Shown: piece by piece, positions 42,386-52,100 of the stretch | Position numbering within the stretch: position 1 is the stretch's first letter | Layout of the letters: every line of letters starts with the position of its first letter | NCBI GenBank assembly: GCA_964511575.1 | Contig: CAZEFM010000008.1 | Coordinates: forward strand, 4,751-68,750 | Source of the DNA: CALKHT01 sp964511575 | GTDB lineage: Bacteria > Planctomycetota > Phycisphaerae > Phycisphaerales > Phycisphaeraceae | Reading direction: 5' to 3' | Length of the DNA: 64,000 nucleotides | Program-made: the position numbers and the translations under genes | The notes under the pieces: model-generated | What the model was told of the DNA's origin: nothing | Seen by the model: only the letters and a program-made list of their open reading frames with translations | The model's database searches: none

Positions 42386-44620
42386 TCACTCCCGGAACAG
42401 CCGCCGATACATCACCACGCCCTCGCCATCGGCGTCGGGCTTGAGGATGACGAGCAGCCACTGGTTGGGATCGGAGCTGTCGAGGATGGAGAGATCTTCG
42501 AAGTTGGGCCCACCGGTGGGGGCGATCTGCGAAACGATGGAAAACCAGCCGTAGTTGAGGCGTCGGCTGACATCCTTCACGAATGTTCTGATCTCCATAT
42601 CGTCCGGGCCGTAGACACCGGGCACGACGTAATTGTAATCGGGGTAAACGTACGTGTTGCGGTGAAGGTAGCGATGATAAATCAGATCGCGGCCGAGCAG
42701 CTCATAGGTTTTGTGGCGATTCATCAGCAGGATGTAGGCAAGCGTGGAGTCGGCCTGCACCATTTTCTGACGGAGTTCGTTGCGTCCGGCTTCGGTCCGC
42801 CATTGGGAGGGGTCGGCATCGTCGAGCGCCAGAGCGACGATGGGTTCGCGGTCGGTGGGAATGGTGAAAAAGCGGTTGAGTTGCGGCTGCCACTGGCGCA
42901 CGCGGCCTTGATAACGGTAATCGTTGGTGACGCGGCCGGAGTAATACGCGGTGCCCGTTTCCATGTTCTGCAGGTCATCCCCCCGGTTTGTGGCGAACTG
43001 TCGGGCGAACATCGGCACGAAGATCGTGTCCTCACACGTCTGCTCAATGGTTTTGCTCGATGCGGCGAAGATCACTTCGAACGTGTTCTCGCGCAGTACC
43101 GTGCCGCCTCGGCCGACATCCACAATGCGCAACGCATCGCGATGGTCGCTCCGCCCCATGTAGTCGTTGGTGATCCAGACGGTGATGATGGTGAAGGCGA
43201 TGGTCATCGTGGGGAAGGTCACCCATGTCAGCTTGCGCTGCCGCAGCAGTCCGAGGAAGTAGTAGTCGACCGGGCCGATGACGATGGTGAGGCCGATGAG
43301 GATCCAAACGAGTGTGGCGAAGGGGATGACGCGAATGTTGTCGGGCAGAAGATTGCCGACGAGCTGGTCGCCGGTGGGCAGGGGGTCGCGGCGGTAATGC
43401 AGGTAGGAATCCTCTGGGTACTCGTACGGGTTGTAGTGACGGATGGTTTGGACTTCCAAGGGCTGGTTGTCGGCGATGCGTTCGACGTGTTCGGGGCGCA
43501 GCCGCCAGAGGAACCCCGCCGCCCGCCGCCATTGACGGTTCGCATCTTCGGGGAGACGATCGCGATCGGCGAGCGCAGCACGGTCGACGATGATCATTGC
43601 CCGGCCGAGGCCCGCGTGGTGCAGGCTCCAGGCGCGGCGGGTGGCGTCTTCGTGCACGGCTGCGACGGTGCCATCATCGTTGTGCGTGAAGATCGTACGC
43701 GTCCCGTTGAACGATTTGGAGGCGGGTTCGTCGATCAGCGTATTGAGGAAGGTCAGGTGGTGGTCGCTGGCGCTTGCGGTGGCGGCGATGCAGACACTTC
43801 CGCCGGCCTGCACCCAGGCGGATAGCGCGTTCAACTGACGCACACTCAATCGGCTGAATGCTTCGCCGTCGATCACCACCAGATCGTGCCGTGTGAAGCT
43901 CAGCGGTGACACGCCCACATCGGCGAGCGGCAGGTGCACCACCCCGGTCGAGATGGGGGATCGACGATTGTCCCGGGTCGGGACGAAGGGGTCGATGCGC
44001 AGGTTGGCGGCGACGATGCGCGACTGACTGCTCATGCCCATCACTTCGGGTTGCGTGTCGCATACGGCGATCTGGAAAACGCGCGCCACATCGGGCCAGG
44101 CGATCAGATCGAGTCGACCGAAGTCGACGATGTCGATCACCCCGCCGTTGTCGTCCAGTTCGATGAATCGCAGGTGGGCGCGGGGTGCGGTCTGGAAGTT
44201 CTCAGCCGACACGGGCGGAATGGTGAAGCGGTAGGTCTGGCTCCCACGGGTGATCGCCAGTGGGTCGCTGTGGTATTGCATGGCCTGCTCGACACCGTCG
44301 TTGAGTCGAAGCTCGAGTACGCCCTGGAAGAGGGCGGCGCGGTTGGAGGTGAGCGTGACGGTGACCTGTGCGGGGGCATCGGAGCGCATCTGGTGATGCT
44401 GCAGGCGCAGCTCGGCGGTGAGCGGCCGGGGGGGACGTGGCGCCTCCTGGCCGCGGGCAATGGAGACGAACATCAAGAGGGCGAGGCAAACGGTGGTGGC
44501 AGCCACCACCCGAGCGCGTACCCGCGCCCGTGCCGCCCCCCGCGCCGCATCCTTCCATCGCACTCGCGCCATGCTGTCGATCCCCGTGAATGGTGACATC
44601 AGCCCGGTGGGGCCGTTCAT
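42386..44620 (-). CDS. Large membrane-anchored protein of the ABC-2 operon
   Basis: 744 residues from ATG 44620; in-frame ATGs at 44599 and 44572 are alternatives and none has a good ribosome site. An N-terminal hydrophobic segment (about 38-57, 'TTVCLALLMFVSIARG') is a signal or anchor. A domain around residues 230-290 reads 'HDLVVIDGEAFSRLSVRQLNALSAWVQAGGS', abbreviated here 'LNALSAWVQAGGSVCIAAT', as in glutamine-amidotransferase/IFT52-like folds of GldG-type ABC partners. Two membrane helices lie near 430-490 ('TLVWILIGLTIVIGPVDYYF'). The C-terminal 250 residues are soluble and Tyr-rich. I do not recognise a named family. It ends 6 bp before the ATPase gene, so it is probably part of that exporter. 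Confidence 0.7.
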   Translation of the reverse strand: MNGPTGLMSPFTGIDSMARVRWKDAARGAARARVRARVVAATTVCLALLMFVSIARGQEAPRPPRPLTAELRLQHHQMRSDAPAQVTVTLTSNRAALFQGVLELRLNDGVEQAMQYHSDPLAITRGSQTYRFTIPPVSAENFQTAPRAHLRFIELDDNGGVIDIVDFGRLDLIAWPDVARVFQIAVCDTQPEVMGMSSQSRIVAANLRIDPFVPTRDNRRSPISTGVVHLPLADVGVSPLSFTRHDLVVIDGEAFSRLSVRQLNALSAWVQAGGSVCIAATASASDHHLTFLNTLIDEPASKSFNGTRTIFTHNDDGTVAAVHEDATRRAWSLHHAGLGRAMIIVDRAALADRDRLPEDANRQWRRAAGFLWRLRPEHVERIADNQPLEVQTIRHYNPYEYPEDSYLHYRRDPLPTGDQLVGNLLPDNIRVIPFATLVWILIGLTIVIGPVDYYFLGLLRQRKLTWVTFPTMTIAFTIITVWITNDYMGRSDHRDALRIVDVGRGGTVLRENTFEVIFAASSKTIEQTCEDTIFVPMFARQFATNRGDDLQNMETGTAYYSGRVTNDYRYQGRVRQWQPQLNRFFTIPTDREPIVALALDDADPSQWRTEAGRNELRQKMVQADSTLAYILLMNRHKTYELLGRDLIYHRYLHRNTYVYPDYNYVVPGVYGPDDMEIRTFVKDVSRRLNYGWFSIVSQIAPTGGPNFEDLSILDSSDPNQWLLVILKPDADGEGVVMYRRLFRE

Positions 44621-44762
44621 CTGCTGAAAGTACCACGAAGGGGTGCGGGTGACCAGTCATGAATCAGGGGCCGCGCCCGTGCTGAGCGAGGCATTTTGCC
44701 CGCCGGCGGGGCAGCCCAGCCGTGGCAGGTGAAATTATTGTTGAAAGATTAAGAAATACATA

Positions 44763-44780
44763 TTGACAATTAGGACTAAT
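44763..44780 (+). promoter_or_regulatory. TTGACA box and inverted repeat upstream of regulator gene
   Basis: TTGACA at 44763-44768 is followed at once by ATTAG-GA-CTAAT (44769-44780), a perfect 5-bp inverted repeat 20 bases before the start codon. The surrounding 60 bp are very AT-rich against a GC-rich genome. It looks like a promoter with an overlapping operator, probably for autoregulation; I see no clear -10 box. Confidence 0.4.
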
Positions 44781-44799
44781 AAGTTCAGGATTATGGCGT

Positions 44800-45876
44800 A
44801 TGAGCGTGGCGGTATCGAATGTGGAGTTGCTGGCCCGGCGGATCGAGCACGATATCCGTGTGCGGGGGCTTCGGCCGGGGGACCGCTACCTCACCGCCGA
44901 CGAGGCGGGGCAGATGCTCGAGGTGAGCACGGTCAGCGCCCATCGGGCGATGCGGCTGCTGTCGGAGCGGCGGATTCTGGTGCGGCAGCGGAAGGCGGGG
45001 ACGTTTGTCGGCGAGGGCATCGGCGTGTCGCCGGCTGTGCGCAAGAAGGTGCACCTCATCGTCGCGTCAGATGTGGGGCGGGACCAGGCGACGGCGATGC
45101 ATTTTCTATCCAACGACCTGATCGCCGGCGTCACCGAAGCGATGCCGGGCGTTTCGGTGCAGATCGATCTGATGACGCCGGCGGAGGGCATCGGCGTGGT
45201 GCGGGAGCTGGTGAATCAGTCGCGGCAGAGCGATGCGTTCGCCGGGGCGATTCTGGTGCGCAGCACGCTGGAGATGCAGCGTTTTTTCGAAGCGGAACGG
45301 CTGCCCGCGGTGGTGTATGGCACGTTGCAACCGACGATCGCCACGCTGGGTCATGTCGATCTCGATCAGGAGCAGATCGGCAGGGTTACCGCGGAGCATG
45401 TGCTGCAGCGGGGGTATCGGAACGTCCGGCTGCTGATGTTCGAACACTGGGCTCCCGGGGACAATGTTTTCGTGGCGAACTTCACGCGTACGCTGCAGCG
45501 TGCCGGTAAGGCGGTGCGCATGGAAGTGATCAGCGTGGCATCCGATGAGCGCGTGATCGAGCACGTGATGCATCCGGTGCTGGAAGCGACGGATCGGCCG
45601 GATGTGATCGTTGCGCGGGCGGCCGGTCTGGCGCAGCCGTTGCCGGGCTTGATGCGGTCGCTGGGTTTGCGTGTGCCGGACGATGTGGCGTTGATGGTGG
45701 CGAACTATCGTCCGCTTGAGATCGACGGCGTGGCGCAGCCTTATGTCGAAGCAATGGTGGACACGCGGGAACGCGGCCGAATGCTCGGTCGCATGCTACA
45801 GGCGTTGCAGACGGATGCGTCGGCGGCACGGCAGGCGTTGGTTCCCGTGCAATTCAATGAAGGGGCGAACGCATAA
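44800..45876 (+). CDS. GntR-type DNA-binding / LacI-type sensor transcription regulator
   Basis: 358 residues. Residues about 8-70 form a winged helix of the GntR kind ('RVRGLRPGDRYLTADEAGQML', in part 'GDRYLTADEAGQM', and 'LSERRILVRQRKAGTFVG'). Residues about 85-350 are a periplasmic-binding-protein-like sugar sensor as in LacI/AraR proteins ('EHVLQRGYRNVRLLMFEHW', 'LMRSLGLRVPDDVALMVANY'). It should repress or activate nearby genes depending on a sugar ligand. It heads a same-strand run of PEP-CTERM, pseudopilin and P450 genes. A close paralogue at 59093-60166 heads the sialic-acid operon, sharing 'DIRVRGL.PGDRYLT' and 'RQR..GTF.G'. Confidence 0.9.
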   Translation: MSVAVSNVELLARRIEHDIRVRGLRPGDRYLTADEAGQMLEVSTVSAHRAMRLLSERRILVRQRKAGTFVGEGIGVSPAVRKKVHLIVASDVGRDQATAMHFLSNDLIAGVTEAMPGVSVQIDLMTPAEGIGVVRELVNQSRQSDAFAGAILVRSTLEMQRFFEAERLPAVVYGTLQPTIATLGHVDLDQEQIGRVTAEHVLQRGYRNVRLLMFEHWAPGDNVFVANFTRTLQRAGKAVRMEVISVASDERVIEHVMHPVLEATDRPDVIVARAAGLAQPLPGLMRSLGLRVPDDVALMVANYRPLEIDGVAQPYVEAMVDTRERGRMLGRMLQALQTDASAARQALVPVQFNEGANA

Positions 45877-45899
45877 CGTGATTGTGTCGGGATGAAAAA

Positions 45900-45965
45900 G
45901 ACCGCACACCGATTGGGCGGCGTGCGGTCGGGGTTGAGACGAAGTGGGGACCTCATCTCAATCCC
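45900..45965. terminator. Two adjacent hairpins after the regulator gene
   Basis: First hairpin: GACCGCAC (45900-45907) with GTGCGGTC (45922-45929), extendable by three more pairs after one mismatch. It is preceded by AAAAA, so it reads as an intrinsic terminator on the minus strand, though no minus-strand gene needs one here. Second hairpin: GGGGTTGAGA (45930-45939) with TCTCAATCCC (45956-45965), one G-T pair. Neither has a T-run on the plus strand. Together they separate the regulator from the PEP-CTERM gene. Confidence 0.45.
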
Positions 45966-46147
45966 ATCTTAGTTCGGTCGTTTGACAGCGACAAGACACA
46001 GCGATGGTTGTGTTGTTGGCGCGTGCTGTTGTGTGGTGTCGTGACGTTTGTTGCGCCGGTTGGCGTTTGTCATCGATGCCCCGTGACCCAAACAGAATTA
46101 TCCAGGGTGAACGCATTCCTATTCCCATTCTCTACTGGAGGAAAACC

Positions 46148-46978
46148 ATGCATGTCATCAGAACCGCCATCGCATCGCTGACGTTGGGAACGCTTGCCGT
46201 GGGGTCGTTGAATGCGGGCGTTGTTGCCCACTGGACGTTTGATGGGTTCAGCAATGGGGAGGTTGTCGGGCCGCTCGGCCGAATCGCCGATTCCAGCGGC
46301 ACGGGTCGGGACGGCTGGTCGTTGGGCAACACGCAGATGGCACAGGTGAGCAATCCGTTTGGCACGTCGATCGCGATGGTGTTGACGGATGCAGCGGATG
46401 GTTTGGCGTTTCGCGCGCCGATGAGTGCTGTCGATTTCGGGCAGCCCGACATTACGGCGGACCAGAGCATCAACTGGGACGGCGACTGGACGGCGGAAAT
46501 CATCCTGAACACGAGCCAGTCGGGCGTGCAGGCGGGTGTGATGCACTACAACGCGGGCGGTGCGGGCGGCGAATGGTGGTTGCGCATGGAAACCAACGGC
46601 ACGCTGACGTTCCTTATTCAGGATTCCACCAATGCGGTGATCTCCACCACGAGCACCACAGTCATCAACGATGGCGCGTGGCGGCACATCGCGATCACCC
46701 ACGATGCGGTGAACGATCAGATGAGCCTGTACGTGAACGGCGTGCTGGAAGGCACGGCATCCACGGCCACGCTGAACGGCGAGATTCTCAGCGGCAAAGA
46801 TGACTTCCTGCGCGTGGGGAGCTGGAACGTTGCGACATCTCGGCAACTGGTGGGGCTGGTGGATCAGGTGCGCATCAGCAACACGGTGCTGTCGCCGGAC
46901 GGTTTCGTGCCGGAGCCTGCTTCGATCATGTTGCTGGGACTCGGTGGTCTGGCGGTGCTGCGTCGCCGTCGAGCGTGA
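46148..46978 (+). CDS. LamG-domain PEP-CTERM protein
   Basis: 276 residues from ATG 46148, fixed by TGGAGG upstream; the frame runs back to 46004 without features. Signal peptide at about 1-24. The mature protein is a LamG/concanavalin-like sandwich: 'VVAHWTFDGFSNGEV' at the start, 'WTAEIILNTS', 'GAWRHIAITHDAVNDQMSLYVNG' (given in part 'WRHIAITHD') and 'LVDQVRISNTVL'. The C-terminus has a complete sorting signal, 'VPEPASIMLLGLGGLAVL' and four Arg. Probable glycan-binding protein placed on the surface by exosortase. Next to a pseudopilin gene, as in the other cassettes. Confidence 0.88.
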   Translation: MHVIRTAIASLTLGTLAVGSLNAGVVAHWTFDGFSNGEVVGPLGRIADSSGTGRDGWSLGNTQMAQVSNPFGTSIAMVLTDAADGLAFRAPMSAVDFGQPDITADQSINWDGDWTAEIILNTSQSGVQAGVMHYNAGGAGGEWWLRMETNGTLTFLIQDSTNAVISTTSTTVINDGAWRHIAITHDAVNDQMSLYVNGVLEGTASTATLNGEILSGKDDFLRVGSWNVATSRQLVGLVDQVRISNTVLSPDGFVPEPASIMLLGLGGLAVLRRRRA

Positions 46979-47093
46979 AGGCGACTTCGTCCTGTGCTTC
47001 CTTTGCGGGGCGCAGGGCATTGGATCCGCGCTGCGCCGTTGCTGTGTCGACACATGATCGGATGTTCGCAACTCGATGAAAAGGAGCTGCTTC

Positions 47094-47840
47094 ATGCCTC
47101 GCCGTGCATTTACGCTGATTGAGCTGCTGGTGGTCATTTCCATCATCGCGTTGCTGATCGCGTTGCTGTTGCCTGCACTGAGCGCGGCAAGGGACAGCGC
47201 ACGTCAGGTGCAGTGTCTGAGCAATCATCGGCAGGTGGCGGCGGCGTTGAGCGTCTATGCGTTTGATCACGAAGGGCAGCTCCCGCCCAAACGCATCACC
47301 GTGCCCGACGGGGCGAGCTATCTGACGGTGTTCGCATGGTTGGGCAAACGCGGTTCGATGAGCTTTTATCCGAATATTCCAGCGGATGTACGATTCCTGA
47401 ATCCTTATATCCTCGGCAGCAGGCCCGGTCCTGACGCGCATATTCCCATTGCACAGTGTCCCAATGATGATGGTGGACTGACGGGCGGTGTGTCGCTTTA
47501 CGATCGTGTCGGCACGTCCTACAGCAGTTCACACAACCCGAGTTTTCTGGATCTGACGGATCTGAATGACAACGAAGGCGGGCGCAAGCTCGATGCGCTG
47601 CTTCGCCCGGCTGAGCTGGTGGCGGGGATAGAGCATGGGGGGCATTTCGCCGCCTGGGGCGCGTTGCCGTCGGGTGGCGTGTTCGTTGGCAGCAGTCGCA
47701 CGTGGTGGCATCGCGAGCCCGATCAGTACACGGCAAGCTTCGCCGATGGTCACGCGACCCTGATCACGATCCCGGCCGCAAATTTCAACGGCGATTTGCA
47801 CCTGCGCGGCGACAACTGGACGTTTGATGAACGCGAATAG
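47094..47840 (+). CDS. Prepilin-like protein
   Basis: 248 residues from ATG 47094, which has AAGGAG 9 bases upstream; an ATG six codons earlier lacks one. The signal is 'MPRRAFTLIELLVVISII' with Ala at -1 and Glu at +5, followed by the long hydrophobic helix. The C-terminal part has 'WWHREPDQYTASFADGHATL', the family's His...DG motif with 11 residues between. Expected to be processed by prepilin peptidase and to form part of a pilus-like structure. It follows the LamG PEP-CTERM gene and precedes a P450 gene on the same strand. Confidence 0.88.
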   Translation: MPRRAFTLIELLVVISIIALLIALLLPALSAARDSARQVQCLSNHRQVAAALSVYAFDHEGQLPPKRITVPDGASYLTVFAWLGKRGSMSFYPNIPADVRFLNPYILGSRPGPDAHIPIAQCPNDDGGLTGGVSLYDRVGTSYSSSHNPSFLDLTDLNDNEGGRKLDALLRPAELVAGIEHGGHFAAWGALPSGGVFVGSSRTWWHREPDQYTASFADGHATLITIPAANFNGDLHLRGDNWTFDERE

Positions 47841-47900
47841 TCACCCCGGTATGTTCCCGTCCAACATGCCGAGGTGCTCTTCAGGAGAAAGTGGTATCCG

Positions 47901-49136
47901 ATGAAAGTCGTGGAATCGGTCTTTGACGAGCAATTGCTTTCACCCGCCTACGTGCAGAGCCCGTATGCGACTTACGATGCATTGCGGTCGACATATCCCG
48001 TCTACTGGTGCGAGAAGTGGAATGCCTGGCTGATCACGCGCTATGACGATGCGGTTGCGATCCTGCGCGATCACGAAGGTTTTTCCAATCGTGGGCGATA
48101 CACGGAGTACCTCAGCGTGCTGACGCAGGAGCAGCAGGACCAGCTTACCTATCTGCGGCATCACTACGAGCATGGCGGGCTGGTGCAGTCGGATCCGCCG
48201 AATCACACGCGGCTGCGCAAGCTCATCGGCGGGGCGTTTACGCCACGTATCGTCGAGCAGATGCGCGATCTGGTGAAGCAGATCACCGGCGAACTGATCG
48301 ATGCGTTCGAGCATGAAAGCACGGTGGAGTTGGTGCATGCGTTTGCGTTCGCGTTGCCGGCGATGGTGATTGCCGGGGTGCTCGGCGTGCCGGCTGAGGA
48401 ACGCGATATGTTCAAGAAGTGGTCGTCGGATATTCAGCGATTCCTCGGCAGCGGGCAGGTGCGGTTCGACTACGCGCTCGATGCGCAGGACGCGTGGAAA
48501 AATATGAACGGCTACTTCACGGAGCTGCTTGCCCAGCGCCGCAAAACGCCGCGAAACGATCTGGTATCGGCCCTGGCGGCGGCTCACGAAGACGGTGAGC
48601 GTCTAACCGATGACGAACTGATTCGCACATGCGGGGCGCTCCTGATCGCGGGGCATGAGACGACGACGAACCTGATCTGTAACGGTGTGTGGCTGCTGCT
48701 GACGCATCCGGATCAGGCGCGGATGCTGCGCGACGATCCGACGCTGTATGGCAGCGCGGTGGAGGAGTTTCTGCGGTTTGAGTCGCCGTTTCAGGCGATT
48801 CCGCGCACGGTGACGAAGGACGTGACGATCCGTGATCAGCCTTTGGCGGCGGGGGACCTCGTGTACGTCATGCTCGGTGCGGCCAATCGCGATCCGCAGC
48901 GGTTCGACGACCCGCATCGACTGGACATCCGACGGACGAACAACCGACACGTGGCGTTCGGTTACGGCGTGCACTTTTGCCTCGGCTCAGCGTTGGCGCG
49001 GATGGAAGCGCCAATCGCGATCAGCGCGCTCTTCGATCGGCTGCCGTCCATCGCGCTGGACCCGGATGCTCCGCCCGTGTGGAAGGTGAGCATGGGGCAG
49101 CGCGGCATGGAGCGGTTCCTCCTGAAGCTGCGCTGA
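47901..49136 (+). CDS. Cytochrome P450
   Basis: 411 residues from ATG 47901, typical for a soluble bacterial P450. I-helix motif 'LLIAGHETTTNLI', K-helix 'EEFLRFESPFQAIPR' (ExxR) and the haem-binding loop 'FGYGVHFCLGSALARME' with its Cys ligand are intact. It inserts oxygen into an organic substrate and needs ferredoxin and a reductase, neither of which is encoded nearby. Position after a PEP-CTERM/pseudopilin pair with a sugar-type regulator is unusual. One known precedent is P450-dependent demethylation of O-methyl sugars in marine bacteria; whether that applies is open. It ends 2 bp before the convergent DUF6288 gene. Confidence 0.93.
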   Translation: MKVVESVFDEQLLSPAYVQSPYATYDALRSTYPVYWCEKWNAWLITRYDDAVAILRDHEGFSNRGRYTEYLSVLTQEQQDQLTYLRHHYEHGGLVQSDPPNHTRLRKLIGGAFTPRIVEQMRDLVKQITGELIDAFEHESTVELVHAFAFALPAMVIAGVLGVPAEERDMFKKWSSDIQRFLGSGQVRFDYALDAQDAWKNMNGYFTELLAQRRKTPRNDLVSALAAAHEDGERLTDDELIRTCGALLIAGHETTTNLICNGVWLLLTHPDQARMLRDDPTLYGSAVEEFLRFESPFQAIPRTVTKDVTIRDQPLAAGDLVYVMLGAANRDPQRFDDPHRLDIRRTNNRHVAFGYGVHFCLGSALARMEAPIAISALFDRLPSIALDPDAPPVWKVSMGQRGMERFLLKLR

Positions 49137-49138
49137 GG

Positions 49139-52100
49139 TCAGTCGCCCGGCGGGAAGAGTTCGATTTCCGCGAGTTGCAGCAGTTGGTTGGTTGCGCTTT
49201 GCAGCGCTTCGAATCGCACGAAACGCGCTTCGTGCGCTGCGGTCAGGTCGATGGTGCGTTCCTGCTGGAAGTTTTCCCATTGCGGGGCGGCGACTTCGGT
49301 CCATTCGCGGCCGTCACGGCTCAGCGCCAGGCGGATATGGGTTGGCGCTGACGCCGCATCGACAAACTGCAGGCGGATGCCGCCGATGGGTTGCACGCGC
49401 ATGGTGTCGATGACCACGTGGTGCGGGTAAGCGTTCTGACGGTGGCCGACGTCGGTAAGCCAGGCGACGTGCGGCAGGCCGTCGATGGCGCGTTGCGCTC
49501 GGCGAATGGCTTCATCGCGGTCGGTGTGGCCGGTGGCATCGACGACGCGCCATCCTGTTTTGGGAAGCCCCAGTTGCAACCGCATCACGGGGCCTGTTTC
49601 ACCTTGAGGCGTGATGGTGCGTGCGGTGACGACGGCGGGCCGATTGAGCGGGAACGGTTCGCGGTAAACGGGATCGGACGCGGTGGGCTCGCGGCCATCG
49701 AGGCGGAAGTGGACGGGAGCGCCGGGCACGCGCGGCAGGAGGTGGACGCGCTGCTGCGCATCGCGCCAACCGCGCACCTGCGAAGCACGAACGGGGAGCA
49801 TGGCAACATCCGCCCAGTTGCGATCGGTTGCCCCGGTCATGTGCAGGCGTCGTTCCGCAGCGGTGAAGACCAGAGCGTAGAGAGCGTTCATGGTCACGTC
49901 GCCCTCCATGTAGGGTGCGCCCATGTGTGGGGTGGTGTAGCGCAGGCCGTAGCCCGGTTCCCACGCGAGTGCGAAGGTGAAGGCGAGTTCGCGCATGACC
50001 TCGGCGAAGGCGCGTGAGTCGATTTGAGCGAGGCCGATGAGTCCCAGTGCGCCGCCGGGTTCGCCGTATGCGTGGGAGTTGCGCCACCAGGGGAAGCGCT
50101 CGCGCATGATGTTGGCGGCCGCCTTGATCACATGGGGCAACTCACGGCGATGATGGCAGACGAGAGCGAACAATCCGGTGCGGGACCAGAACTCTTCCAG
50201 ATCCTTGTGGCTGGCGTTGTAGCCCAGCGCGCCGTGGCCGTTCTGAGCCGGGTCGGACCATGCGTGCATGACGAACGGCAGGCACTCATCCCAGATGGCT
50301 GAGCGAATGCCCGCACGACGGGCGAGCGCTTCGAAGAGCAGCAGGTGGACGGTGGGTGCGACGAGGGATTTGTTGTCATAAGGCAGGTGCGGCGGACCGT
50401 GACCGAGCGTGGGCATGTCCCATGCGCTGTTGTGGAAGGTTGCGGCGGCCCACCGCAGGTTGGCTTCCAGCCAGGGCAGCACGCGTTGATCACCCGTGGC
50501 GAGGTAGTACTCGCTGACAAGCAGCCCCGTGTAGGCACAGGGCCAGTGGCCGAGCGTGCCGAAGGCGAAGGGGGTCGGGTATTCGTTGAGCGCCCAGTCG
50601 ACGGCTCGTTTGACGTGGGGCAGATATTTCTGGTCGCGTGTGCTGAGCAGGGCGAGGCCGGCGAGGCTGGTGCGGATGTATCCGCCCCATTCACCATTGT
50701 CGCGCTGGGTGCGTGCCAGGTGTTCGATCATGTCATTGAGCATGACGTTGACGGTGGCGTTGCGTCGCGGCCAGTTGTTCTGAGCGAACGGGCCGGGCGT
50801 GTTGAGTCGGCACAGCAGTTCTTCGGTGCGGCCGGCGCGCAGGACCTGCAAACGCACCATGCCGGTGGAGCCGCCGGCATGGGCGGGTCGCGCCACTGCG
50901 TCGAGGACAGCGCGACCGAGCACCGCCTCGTGGCCGTGCTCCAACCAGCGCCAACCCGGATCGCAGGTGTTGACGGGCAGGGGGTTGCCATCGACAGCGA
51001 CGATGACATCGCCGCGTTTGAGTCCCGCGTGTGCGGCCGGTGATCCGTCGCGCACGTCGGTGACAGCAAGCACGTGCTGTTCGTGTTCGAGCAGCGCATC
51101 GAACCCGAATGCGCCGGCGGCGAGGAGGTCGGGTCCGAGCCCGCCGTTGGATCGGCCGAGCAATCGTTGCGATGGTTGCGGGTGCAAACGGGTGAGGCGG
51201 GCGTTGGTGATGATGGCCGCGGCGCCCGCATCGTGTCGGATGCGCAGGCCCATCCGCTGTTCACGGTCGTTGGTGAGCGTATCGGCGGGGATGTGCAACC
51301 AGGCGCGTTGCATGGTGGGCGTTTGTTCCGCCGGTGGCGCGGGAAGGAACCGGATTTCAGCCGCGGATGCGAACGGGCCGTTGCCCAGCGTGTCGATGGC
51401 TTCGATGGCGAGATAGCGCGTGCGGGTGGTGGGAGGAAGGTTGATGCGCTGTTCCTGGCGCAGCGGTTCGTTGAAGCGACCGCGTGCGATCGGCGCGTTC
51501 CATGTGGTGCCGTCGTTGCTGATGTAGACGGCATATTCGCGAAAGATGCCGTTGGGTGAGCGGTCCTGTCGTGGCAGACAGGTGATGGTGCGGACGGGTC
51601 GTACTTCGCCGAAATCGATGGTGATGCGGTGGGGCAGGGCGTCCTGTGCGCCCTGGTAGCGGCTGTGCCAGAAGGTGCCGGGGTTGCCGTCGAACGCGAG
51701 CGCGATGGGGGTGTAATCCGCACCCTGGCCGAGGTTTTCGCTGCTGGCGGTGATGCGCCACGCGGCTTGTGCGCCGACGGGAGCGGTGCCTTCGGTGGTG
51801 ATGCGCTGAGAGGCGAGCACCGCGCCGCTGTCCGGGTTGAATGCTTCCAGCACGATGCTTGCGCCGTCGACTTCAGCACCGGCGAGATCGACGGAAAAAA
51901 GTGCATACCACGCAGCCTGGCGGCGATCCTCGGCAAGCGCAGGCAGCGTGACGGTCTGCTCGATCGCGGCGTTGGCTGGCAGCGCCAGCGCCCACGTGCC
52001 GCCCGGCAGCATCCAGGCACGCGGCTCCACGTTGCCCACGATGCGCCAATTGTGAGGCGCTGCGGCAGCGCGGTGCATCAGCTTCGAAGGCTGAAGATCG

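Noticed and set aside
42662..43825. 387-codon ORF on the plus strand
   Set aside because: Opposite the 744-residue ABC partner; Val/Asp/Gly-rich without motifs.
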